Made by a program: the position numbers and the translations under genes. The notes under the pieces are model-generated. The model saw only the letters and a list, made by a program, of their open reading frames with translations, searched no databases and was not told the origin of the DNA. Positions 52,905 through 64,000 of a stretch of DNA of 64,000 bases are shown here, in pieces (positions within the stretch are counted from its first letter, which is position 1; the number at the start of each line of letters is the position of its first letter). This stretch comes from Dermanyssus gallinae. Its lineage: Eukaryota; Arthropoda; Arachnida; Mesostigmata; Dermanyssidae. The stretch covers positions 62,001 to 126,000 of the forward strand of contig QVRM01001762.1 in assembly GCA_003439945.1 (NCBI GenBank), in the 5' to 3' direction.

Positions 52905-53690
52905 GCATGTTAGAAGTTGCGCACGTGGGTGGGTAAACGAGTCGTGTTTGAGGCTGTATATTTTTTTAGATCAGGGAGCATTGATTTTTCCAGTATCCAG
53001 GATGACCCGTCTGGATTGCTTTCTATTGCTGGCTACCTTTGCTTAGCGTGTCTGTTCTGTTGATAAGTGGTCCCTCCGCCTGTTTCCGGACGTTAAGTAA
53101 AGACGTCTTAAAGCTAGTTATTTTACTCTTCAGAGAACTTGTCTAGAGATAACTTGTATGGCTACTGTGAAAGCCGTGAAACTTGCTCGTGCGATGTTGA
53201 GCGCCATAAGTCTTTGAGTCTTGTTGAAAGGACGGTGTGATGTAACACTGGCATTCGTGCGCTCCCATAATGTATGACATATAGCATAAAGCTATCTACG
53301 CCTGTACTATAAGACGGCGCTGAGAGCCGGTTGCTACTCTAGTCCGCGGGGGGATTTTTCGTAGTTCTGCTGGGGCTTTGGCAGATCGTGTGCTACGTAG
53401 CGCACATGAGGTGTTTTATCCAGGATCACGCCCAGCTATTTAACCATGAGCATAGGTGCTACTGGATGCCCTTCCAGGCGTATGTTTAGACCCTGTGGAG
53501 GTTGCTTTCGGCATTTAAAAAATGCTTCTGTTTTTCGTGGAGTTTGTTCGAAATCTAGCGTGCGGAGGTATTGTCGGATACCCGCCAATGCTTATTTATT
53601 ATTACTATTATTTATATTACTATTAAACAGAATTGGTCCTAGTGCGGACTCCAACAGTGTCTACATGGTCCACGCCATCGTATTCTTGGT
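52905..53690 (-). pseudogene. LINE RT thumb / C-terminal relic
   Basis: The minus strand reads RIRQYLRTLDFEQTPRKTEAF, then LGVILDKTPHVRYVAHDLPK and RLMALNIARASFTAF. This is the standard post-catalytic arrangement of Jockey/I-type RTs, with stops. Confidence 0.6.
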
Positions 53691-53751
53691 ATTTTAGGTA
53701 TGATACAAGGATACATCGTAAGTAGGGGAATTAATTGCCGTGTACAGAAAA

Positions 53752-54006
53752 TTACATATGTATGTATATATATACATAACTTAAATACACTGAATTTTTC
53801 CGTTCTACGCTAAAAACCAAATACACAAACGGAGATATATGCGTACGTTCACCTAGAGAAAGGAACGTGGCGAAGGACGCCTTGCATCCTTGCGCAGGTG
53901 TAGACGGCTCGACGCAGGGTTTCCGTGGCCCTTCCGGAAAATCCAAATAAGCTGCTTCTTTGTACGAAGAAGAATAGCTCCCAAGAACACACAATAAGGG
54001 TTGCAT
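53752..54006 (-). other. open frame of unknown nature
   Basis: A frame with a run of varied residues (SYKEAAYLDFPEGPRKPC) and a possible donor after it. No family recognised; could be an isolated exon or chance. Confidence 0.15.
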
Positions 54007-54339
54007 AATAAACTAATCTACTTTAAAAACATCTGCTTACTTTAGAATGAAACTTCGTCTACGCAAAAGAATGCAAAAAATGCGTCCTTTGCGAGCGCGT
54101 AATTGAATGTCACAACGATTTTTGGAGCCAACCTTGCTAGGAACGTGTACAACATACTGTACGCCACGTTAACAGCATGCCTACATATGTATACCTATAC
54201 CATTTAGGAATAAGGAGCCTCTCAGAAGCGTCAGTACTGCGGCATGTCTTCTTATGCTTCCTCGTCTAGTCGCCACGTCCGTCTGCCGTCGAGTCCTCTC
54301 CGCCGCCTCACTGCTAACTCTAATATAGTAAATAGCTAT

Positions 54340-54518
54340 AAAGTTTTCGGGCTGACCCTCAGCCAAGATTTAACGTCCACGGAACTGTTTTTCACATTGC
54401 CTCATAGACGGACCCCCATAAATACAAATGTGCAACGGTGGGGTTCGAACCCGCGCACCTATGTGTCTCCTCCGGCTGCGAGGCGGAGACTCAATCCACC
54501 ACGCCACCGGGCTCGACA
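54340..54518 (-). mobile_element. tRNA-derived SINE, family S1 (copy b, best preserved)
   Basis: Runs from GTCGAGCCCGGTGGCGTGG at 54518 through box B GGTTCGAACCC (54451-54441) to TAAATCTTGGCTGAGGG near 54365 and an A-rich end. Confidence 0.8.
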
Positions 54519-54834
54519 ATATATAGTAAATAGCCAGAAACTTTTAACTTAATTTTGGTGTTGAAGGCTTTTTGTAGTGCGGCAACCTGGGCACTGTATT
54601 GTCGCATTGCCCGAATCGCCTCTTAGAGGTTTATTTTTCCTTCGGCCTCTGTTTCTGGTACCTTCTTCGCCGGAAGCATCCCTCTCTGGTGAATCCTCCG
54701 CAGGCCACTTTCGTTTGTTTTTGTAGCTCTGTAAGCCCGTCTACGTTTTCACCTTCTGCCCTGCTTATCTCCTTGGAGTCTTTTCCGGGCGATCGGTCCA
54801 TGACGTTGTCATCTCCGCAGGCCATCCCCTAAAC

Positions 54835-55003
54835 GTTTTCGGGCTAACCCTCAGCCAACGTTTAACGTCCATGGGACTGCTTTCGCATTGCTTCGTAAGA
54901 CGGACACCATTAATGCAAATGTGCAACTGTGGGGCCCGAACCCGTGCACCTATGTGGATATGTGGTGCACCACTCGGATGCACCTCACCACAGGGTTCGA
55001 CTC
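54835..55003 (-). mobile_element. tRNA-derived SINE, family S1 (copy c)
   Basis: Same 3' part (AAACGTTGGCTGAGGGTTAG) and a box B-like region; the 5' third is diverged. About 315 bp separate it from copy b in the same orientation. Confidence 0.75.
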
Positions 55004-55009
55004 TGCAGA

Positions 55010-55895
55010 CCATCCACAGCCTCCCAACTAGCCTTAAGGTAAGGATAATAATCGAATGGGACGGGAAGAGCAGGATTTTTATTGCTGGTACCAGTTGCGC
55101 CAAGCACGATCATCTTGTTACCCGATTTCGACTCAAAGCTTCGCAATTCCAAAGGCCAACAATGTACCGGAAATCAGGAAACTTATCTGCTAACCCAACG
55201 TTAACTAATTTTAGGCTCGTATTATAATCCCAAGATGTTTCCACAAGCCAACGAGAGTTAGAAACTGCCAGATCTAAGCGGTGCCACATATATAGTGTTC
55301 TACTGCATTATGCTGGATATATAGTGTCTCAACTATCTAGATGTTAGGTTGTGCACTGTAGAACTACCGTGAGTATCTACTGTGCTTACTGCTCTCAATT
55401 TATTGAGCAGCCGTTTAAATTTGAATTATTCATTTAAAGCTTACCGACCGTGGCGTGGGTGGTTTCGTTATACTCCACTAGATTCAATTGAGGGTGGTAG
55501 CACTTTAAATCAACCAGTCTACTCAATTTTCCATCGCACGGTTTCACACTATGCACCAAAATGATCTCTGAACTTCATTATCCACTCTGAATTCAAGCCC
55601 CTGCACTCAACGAGTAAACAAGAACCCTTAGAGCTTCACACACATAACCGCTCTTGTCGCCTAGCAGATGACAACTTACCCACATAGCCTGGCTTGATTA
55701 GCTCGCTGGTCTCAAAAAGGCCTTGGTTTGGCACGCTCGCGTGTAGAGCTCTATGAACACCCTCTACGTTATTCGAAGCGCACAATGTTTTTTTTTTATA
55801 TAACCTAACAAACCAATACGAAAAAGTCATAATACAAGATCGGCTCGTTTGTATATAATAATGGACTGACCTTAGCCAGCAACTTACGTCACCAC
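55010..55895. other. unassigned sequence
   Basis: No repeat or coding motif recognised. Confidence 0.35.
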
Positions 55896-55919
55896 GTATA
55901 TATATATAGATACATACAC

Positions 55920-55920
<1 letters not shown>

Positions 55921-55988
<68 letters not shown>
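55921..55988. repeat. (TA)n microsatellite, left flank of mariner-C
   Basis: Runs directly into the mariner terminus at 55989. Confidence 0.97.
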
Positions 55989-55989
<1 letters not shown>

Positions 55990-57304
55990 GAGGTGTGTTC
56001 AAAAAGTATCGCGTTGTGTTTTTTCAAAAATTATTCATTTATTCATGAATATCTATTTTGTCCCCTTCAAAGTAATCCCCATGAGATATTATACACTTGT
56101 GCCAACGGTTTTTCCAATCTTCGAAGCACTTCAAAAAGCCATTTTTTTTTATCTTGTTCAGCTCCTCCTTCGATGCCGTCTTTATCTCGTCAAGCGTAGC
56201 GTAACGTCGTCCTTTCATGGGCCTCTTCAGTTTAGGGAACAAGAAAAAGTCACAGGGGGCCAGATCTGGGGAATACGGTGGCTGCGGCATCATTAGTGTG
56301 TTGTTTTTGGCCAAAAACTCGCGCACAAGCAACGATGTGTGAGCAGGGGCGTTATCGTGGTGCAAAAGCCAATTTTTGTTCTTCCACAAATCCGGGCGTT
56401 TCTGGCGGATTGCTTTGCGCAAATTGCGCATAACTTGCAGGTAATATTCCTTATTGACCGTTCTACCCTGTGGCAAGAACTCATGATGCACCACGCCCCT
56501 GCAATCGAAGAAAACTGTCAGCAAAACTTTCACATTCGACCGAACTTGGCGCGCTTTTTTCGGTCTTGGTTCGTGCGGCAGCCTCCATTGAGATGATTGA
56601 GCTTTGGTTTCCACGTCATAACCATAAACCCACGATTCATCACCAGTTATGACCCTCTGGAGCAAATTTGGGTCGTCGCTGACAGAGTCCAACATCTCAT
56701 TAGCAATGTTCATGCGATGCTGTTTTTGGTCGCAATTGAGCAATTTTGGTACGAATTTCGCGACGACCCGTCTCATGCCCAAATCATTGATAAAAATCGA
56801 ATGGCACGAGCCAATCGATATGTTTAGGTCCTCAGCAACTTCTCTAACGGTGATTCGACGATTGGCCAATACCATTTTCTCCACTTCATTAATTTTTTCG
56901 TCTGTTGTTGAAGTGCTCGGGCGTCCGGCACGCTCTTCGTCGTTCACATCTTCTCGGCCTTCTGAGAACATTTTGTACCACCGATAAACGTTGCTTCGGT
57001 CCAAGGTAGCTTCTCCGTATGCCACAGTCAACATTCGGAATGCATCCGCGCACTTAATTTCGTTTTTCACACAAAATTTGATACAGGTTCTTTGATCCAT
57101 TTTTTTGAATAGGTAAAAATCGAAGACGATCCAAAACACGTGCAAGCAAAGCAGCTGTCAACAATTAAGTGAACATTCAAAATGGCCGAGCTTGTCGGCA
57201 TAAGTGAGAGACATGAGTACCAACATAACGCCCCAAAAAATCGAAATTTGAATATACGTAACCCGCGAAAATTCAAAAGTCGCGATTCTTTTTGAACACA
57301 CCTC

Positions 57305-57305
<1 letters not shown>
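55989..57305 (-). mobile_element. mariner-C element, intact (copy 2)
   Basis: 1317 bp. The termini CGAGGTGTGTTCAAAAAG at both ends differ by one base over the first 25 (TATCGCG against AATCGCG). TA on both sides within long (TA)n tracts. Confidence 0.96.
56039..57100 (-). CDS. mariner-C transposase, full-length open frame
   Basis: 353 aa starting [11 protein letters not shown]. First HTH about 1-55 and second HTH about 80-110 ([17 protein letters not shown]). A KFVPKLL linker replaces WVPHEL. Catalytic motifs are [20 protein letters not shown] and [13 protein letters not shown], giving D34D spacing. All expected residues are present, so it could be active and could mobilise the deleted copy at 37456-38403. 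The frame extends 15 codons upstream, but the ATG at 57100 fits the family. Confidence 0.95.
   Translation of the reverse strand: MDQRTCIKFCVKNEIKCADAFRMLTVAYGEATLDRSNVYRWYKMFSEGREDVNDEERAGRPSTSTTDEKINEVEKMVLANRRITVREVAEDLNISIGSCHSIFINDLGMRRVVAKFVPKLLNCDQKQHRMNIANEMLDSVSDDPNLLQRVITGDESWVYGYDVETKAQSSQWRLPHEPRPKKARQVRSNVKVLLTVFFDCRGVVHHEFLPQGRTVNKEYYLQVMRNLRKAIRQKRPDLWKNKNWLLHHDNAPAHTSLLVREFLAKNNTLMMPQPPYSPDLAPCDFFLFPKLKRPMKGRRYATLDEIKTASKEELNKIKKNGFLKCFEDWKNRWHKCIISHGDYFEGDKIDIHE

Positions 57306-57403
<98 letters not shown>
57306..57403. repeat. (TA)n microsatellite, right flank of mariner-C
   Basis: TA run with TATACATA interruptions. Confidence 0.97.
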
Positions 57404-57449
57404 GATACATACACATTTATCTATAAACATAAATAAGGAGGCCTGCCAA

Positions 57450-57960
57450 GTACTTTGAACTGTAAAAACGTTTATTGCTTGCCTATACACTTTGTCGATA
57501 AGTTTCCAGCCGATACTTTTGGCGGTAGCCAAAATATCAGCGTACAGTACCCGGCAGTGTATCCGGCTGTACACAGTTCTCGACTCTCGGGTGTTCGAAC
57601 AGGGTCAGGCGATCAGGGTCAGCGTTGCTGTCGCAAAAGTGCGGTGATGAGAAGCAGCAAAATAGCAACGATGACGCCGCGCGGATGCAAAGCGCCACTC
57701 GATCCGATTGATGCTGCCGTCGTTGCACAGTGGAAATGTTCTGACGAGAATTCGACCAGCGGCATTGATCTGAAATTGCACATTGTAACATGCCATGTTT
57801 CTTCAGTATCTCGCCGTTGCTGCAGATATTTTTGTTCGTTTGAAAATACTGCGGAACATATAGAAAAGTTGAGATATACATAATTCGATTCCGGTATTAA
57901 ACGCAATGCTACCGCTAATCGGTTTTCGTCGCAAATTTGATTGAACAAACACGACTTCAT
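57450..57960. other. open frames on both strands, unknown
   Basis: The plus frame 57455-57883 and minus frames 57960-57537 overlap. The minus strand has a good acceptor-like site (TTTTCTATATGTTCCGCAG, near 57855). No domain recognised, so coding is uncertain. Confidence 0.2.
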
Positions 57961-58506
57961 GAGCTAGTTACATCTCGGGCGAGGCTTTTTTTTTATTAGT
58001 AGGCATCAACCTGACTGTTCGTCCGTACAACTTATCACAGATGCACTGGTTACGCATGAAGTGCTAAACAACCGTGTTGAACGTCAGGAACTTAAATAGC
58101 AGTTGTCCCAACTCTACTAATCATCTCAAATAAATATAACATTTCACTCGCAGTCAGGAGTCATCAGTGTACCCTCTTATTATACAAGTAACGCCGCGTA
58201 CATATAAGATGGCACCTAATATAGCCAAGAATCAATATTATGCCGTTTTCGTTGTGGCTTTGCAGGTGACCGAGAATTTCATATGTCTGCAAATCTACCT
58301 CACAGTGAGCCTGTGAAGAACAAATTCATCCTTAGACAGTAACATTTTTGGTAACCTTTCGAGCCAATACTCAAGACCTTCTCGTGGCAATATCTAACTT
58401 CTAACTTCATTTGCCAATAATGACTTTCATATTGATGGGTTATAATATCAAATCGGAAAAGTTCCAGTTAAAAAAATTTGATGATTGTATTAGAAATACA
58501 ATACCG

Positions 58507-58544
<38 letters not shown>

Positions 58545-61320
58545 TAGCACAAACGAGTATTACTAATTTCTGATCGCTAACTACAATTAAAAAAACAGCC
58601 ACACCGAGTGCTTGTCATATGCACAGTCTCCTAAATATTATTTGTATCAAATTTGCTACGAAAATTAATGAAACAGGACTGCATTATTTGCCTACAAAAT
58701 CTGTTTGCTATTCAGTGGTAGCGCGCACTCACCATATGAGCCATTGGATAAGGATCGCACTCGCTACCGTTGGAGATTAACTTGAGTTAATATTTCACCG
58801 GGTGATAATGGAAGCACACTAGTGCAATCTTTACAAGATACATCTCTCTCTCTCCCTAAAAAGTGAGTGTTCCAACTGCATTAGTATTGCCTCGATTCGG
58901 CTGCACGTGCGTTTGACTAAATTATTCAACACCTTTTGACATCGTATGATTTTGCCCCGTTCAATCGGCGACATAGTATGCGAACACAGCTGCACACATT
59001 GGAAGCGTACCGGCATATTTCCTCATATAGGTCTCTGACTTTAACAAGTAAGTGTGTACGTTCAGTGGACAGATACGTACATAGGTAAATACATTGACTT
59101 CTGTTTATGGAAAAAAAAAACTGCCAAACATTGTTAGGTAGTCATTAGACGCTGTGACTCGACTGGCAGTGTTAGTAGTGTAAGGACATGCTTGCTAAAA
59201 TTGACGGAACACAAAACACACGATATTTCCAACGTACAAGTGAGGCCGAGTTTAGTTAGAATCCATCTGATCCTTTTTTACGCAGCAACTGGGAGTTGTA
59301 AAGTTGTATCCAAGTCATATGAAATCGAGTTACGAGTCTTGCACTCTCAGTCTCAGCAGGAGACTTATTATGATCTCAGCAGTAGATTCATTACTACTCA
59401 CGTGGACATACCATTGAGTGTCTGTATAGAAAAGCGCTCCGTGACGAAAGAGGCCTAAGCTAATAGACTTAAATTACGCGCTTAGATATGAAACATACAC
59501 CTGTATTTATTAAGTGTCCATTATATGCGGATCCGGGGAATGCGGCCAGTACAGCAACGTAATTTGGTTTCTCACGCTCCTAAAATTTAAATTGGGTTTA
59601 ACAGATCGCTACAGAATCTTCTTAAACGAAAATGGCTCGTAAATGGCTTGTCGGAGCCCGATACAGCGCAGTGATAGAATCCAAGTAAAATGAAAATTAC
59701 ATATTTAGCACGCGCCGTTTCAGCAGAAAAAAAAGACTCATCATGAAAGTAATTCTTACTCACGTGGATCTAGATACCATTGAATTTTGTATAGAAGACT
59801 CATATGCCGTTAACTACGAATTGTGATACTTAGGAAAAGGCATCGGTTTATTTTCGGGGCTAACTTTTGCCCGGCAATTCTTTTCACGATCCAAATGCTG
59901 AGAGCTAAAGCAACGTTATTGGAGTTCTCTTTTCACCGTTTATATTTTTTACAGTAATGCTAGGACGTTGGTACGCACCTCTCTGCGATAGACACGAGCA
60001 CAAAACAAAGATGAGGATCCTAGCGGTAGGTTAATGTGTACATTGCGGCTCCTTTTAGTAACGCTAATTGCAGGTTCAAAAGGCGGCTAGCGTTAACAAC
60101 GATTTGCATCGCGCCACCGTAGCAACGTTCTGGCTGAGGATCGTTATAGTTACCTTCACAGAGTATCATTTTCGCGTCCAATACCCGTCGAATACGTCGA
60201 TCATCGATCGGAAGAATGTCTAAGGTAGCGAGTAAATAGTACCTCGGCTATATAAAAAAAGCAAAGGATTCTATTCACATGAAAATCATTTACGTAACGC
60301 TTCGATACGCACTGAGGTCTACTTTGTTAGTTGCTTAAGCTCCTGTCTAGCTAGATTCGACAGACGTGTCTTCTTAGAATGAATAGAAACAAGCTCAACG
60401 TGAGTCGCAGCACTGCAACAGAATCGGTCAAGCAATAAACAGCATACCCTCTGTTTATTGCAAACGTTGAAATTCGTTATTTGAAGTAGACCTGTTAGCG
60501 GAAAGAACACTTGCAATTTGAGTTTTGCGCAAGTCTGCATTTGCGTGCACTGAGATTACCCGATATATCTTTATCAATATTTAAGTAAAAGAAATACAAA
60601 AATAAACAAAAACCTTGTTGAGTAAAAAAAACTTCTTGCCACGGCTGCCAAAGTCGTCATATATGTGTTTCCATACAACACATAGAAAACATTGCGTCTA
60701 GAACGCTAAATGACCGAATAACATGTTTGCTGTTTTAGTGGCATAAGAATACTAAAATCTAGTCAACCTAGTAGCTTACAACTCACCTGCAATAAACAAC
60801 GCATGAAAATAGTGTGACCGTATCATTACTTCAGTATTTGTTGAAGTGAGTGCGCACTTTAGTTTTTGTTTAATCGAGACCCTAAGTGCCAGATCGGTGG
60901 CATAACGCCAAGACAACACGGGATTTGCTCAGTCTGAGACACAGAGACGATCTATGTGGCAAACTTGCGCGTTTTCCTTCCCTTTTTTTTAAATTCGGTT
61001 ATTCAGTACTACATCAAAGTTGTGATTGTTGTATACTTGTGCACTTTTACGTGTAAATTAGTTCAGCACTTGAGCCCAATCTTACCTTCCGTTCGGCAGG
61101 AGGCAGGTCGATTGTCGAGCAATATGATGCAGCTGAAGGGCAGTCGCCGGCTCGAACCGCTGCACCTTGACGGTTTCTCGTAACCAACGACGTAGCCACT
61201 GCGATAGCCATACAAGACTGCAGTCGCAGCGAAATGGATTATCCTCCAGTCGAAACCCGCCTACGGTATATCGTAGTAGACAAGCACAGAAATTAGGTAA
61301 TTATATATCAAGTTTATGAA
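57961..61320. other. unassigned sequence with a weak internal repeat
   Basis: (TA)n at 58508-58540. Two stretches (about 59390-59440 and 59755-59810) share CTCACGTGGA...ATACCATTGA...TGTATAGAA. No gene supported. Confidence 0.35.
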
Positions 61321-62000
61321 TTGATCATCAAATACTTTGAAAGAGCAGCCATCCTATGGCAGAGTTGCGGACTGGCATATACCTACGTTATCCAGTATCT
61401 TGGCCTTCGGGTTCATTATACGGGAACGACGTTCACAGCGCATATAAACGAAACAGTACGGAAGGCACTTGTCTCTCTTTACGGGGAAGTAGGCAATGTC
61501 CAAAGACTGCCCGTTTGCAGCTGGCAAACTTTAACCAGCTTGAAAGGTGTTTTTAATTATATACATATAAAGCAAATGCTTTGCGTGCCTATCCGAGCAA
61601 GGAGCCGCTTTGTGTATTTCATGTGAGGCTGTCCACCGGCTGTTGAAATAATCCGACTAAGGCTAAAGATGCCGCGTATAGTACCTTACAAATGTTTTAT
61701 TTCGGAGTGGGAAGCTATAGTCGAACAGGCCAGACGGGAGATCTGTGGTTTGGACGTTTTCAATACATTGCACCTTTGGTCTGGTCCTGCATGTGACAAT
61801 CGCCACGAATACACCAGGAACATAGTGCATGGTTATCACTACATGGTATGTTCAAACGCAACGTTTCACGAGGAGTACGAGTTGTGCACCTGCCGGTTCT
61901 GCCTGCAGAGGTGTGCCAAGTACCATGCAGTGGAGTAGTGAGAGAGTACATGTATATATTCACAGCGCTGGACCAAAAATCGTTGCACTACGTCTCTCGC
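61321..62000 (+). mobile_element. LINE 3' fragment (E4)
   Basis: Frames read QYLGLRVHYTGTTF, RARSRFVYFM, a stop, then CGLDVFNTLHLWSGPAC, NIVHGYHYMVC and CTCRFCLQRCAKYHAVE. Colinear with 14131-15099. The stop and an intervening shift make it dead. Confidence 0.8.
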
Positions 62001-63024
<1,024 letters not shown>

Positions 63025-64000
63025 CTGAGAGAGAAATAGTGAGAGAGTACATGTATATATTCTCTTTTTATGTTGGTTGTCTGCTTGTTTCTTCGAATGC
63101 ACACGAGGAACGACACAGTCTGTGCTAACAGAACACTCGTGTGCACATTGTATCGCATACTACAGAGCTGGCCTCGTAGTTGGGCTACAGCTGCCGGTGT
63201 ACATGGCAGTGTTCCTTCTTCACCGTTGGATGGCAGACATGACAATGAAGAGCGAAGAGTTTCGATCGGATGCTGCTGTGTAGAAGAGTAGGCGGGAAAA
63301 GCCGACACGGGGAGGGAGCGGGGCATGCACACAGGCACAATACTCAGCCACACACATCGTTCGCTGAAACAAAGAAGGCTAGAATCCCGCACGGCGGGCA
63401 AAAGATTCTGTCCCCCCCCCCCCCCCCCCCGGCAAGGCGTACGCTATTCTGTGTGAGTTGTGATTTCTAAAAGTGTAGATGTGAGTACCAGGGACGACAC
63501 ACGTTTCGAATGGTGATCGATGTTGTTGTTGTCGTTGTTGTTGTAATGCTGGCCAGGCCTTTGTCGGTCACCGGTTACCAACCTGCCTCCATCCGCTCAG
63601 ACGGACATACGAATAACCCGAAATAATAGACAGAAAAACCAGGCCATAGTGTTTCAAGCCATAGTCCAAAACCGACCAAAACGGGAGCATGCGCTGGCTG
63701 CGGTATCCACTGTAGCAAAAGAACCTACCTGCAAGAAATTGTGTGCCCTTTGAATGGGACATCCTTTTCGAATCGAGAACGCGTGGCGATATGCTCTGCA
63801 GAAGATTCGAGCGGAGATCCAGTGTCAGGAAGCGGACGTCCGTCAAGTACCTGAACATGGCCAAGACAACAAGTGCAGCAAAACCAGAACAGCAACGATA
63901 ACAGTAAAATACACCCGCCAAGTACGAATATTCAACAACAAACAATGCGGACAACGAGCTTGCCTATCTGATCGCTACCGTCTCGGGTGACTGACATCCG
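63025..64000. other. GC-richer flank with poly-C and GTT runs
   Basis: A 19-base poly-C run at 63412-63430 and a GTT/GTC run at about 63521-63544. Open frames at 63568-63954 (minus) and 63754-63990 (plus) overlap and show no motif. Confidence 0.4.

Overview
This is eukaryotic, animal nuclear DNA, most likely from an arthropod. A mite or tick is my guess, held only weakly. The evidence is a spliced DEG/ENaC-type sodium channel gene with huge introns, at least eleven mariner-family transposons or relics, several non-LTR retrotransposon families, and about 30 (TA)n microsatellites. Nothing looks bacterial or viral, and there is no CRISPR array or operon.

One host gene can be fully reconstructed. 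It lies on the minus strand from about 35396 (start codon) down to 3239 (stop). Its 12 exons have consistent GT-AG borders and phases and add up to 1692 nt, or 563 aa. They encode both transmembrane helices, the N-terminal His-Gly motif, the FPSLTVC post-TM1 motif, a cysteine-rich extracellular domain and the Gly-Met-Ser selectivity-filter triplet. The coding sequence is about 5 % of the locus. The rest is intron filled with mobile elements.

Layout: 1-2100 is GC/CpG-rich low-complexity DNA. 2300-35500 is the channel gene. Its introns hold mariner copies (9178-10444, 24748-25974, 28081-29358 and older relics), two long-armed foldback elements (10793-11819, 11951-13154), restriction-like-endonuclease (REL) retrotransposon 3' pieces (11845, 13165, 15242, 15838, 27870), APE-type LINE pieces (14050-15110, 18940-21060), a near-identical 1.5 kb tandem duplication (30668-33699) and a solo LTR (34005-34557). 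Upstream of the gene, 36-45 kb carries a third foldback, a deleted mariner, a nearly full-length two-ORF REL-type retrotransposon (39.85-44.5 kb) and a LINE tail. 45-64 kb is transposon-rich, with LINE relics, two tRNA-derived SINE families and two further mariners, one with an intact transposase at 56039-57100. It ends in a GC-richer stretch with a poly-C run.

The strongest theme is that (TA)n tracts act as landing sites. Five well-preserved mariners and several 5'-truncated REL-type retrotransposon tails sit directly between (TA)n runs. The REL tails share a compact 3' structure and occur in both orientations. This is the best candidate for a little-described system in the window: a REL-type non-LTR family specific for (TA)n.
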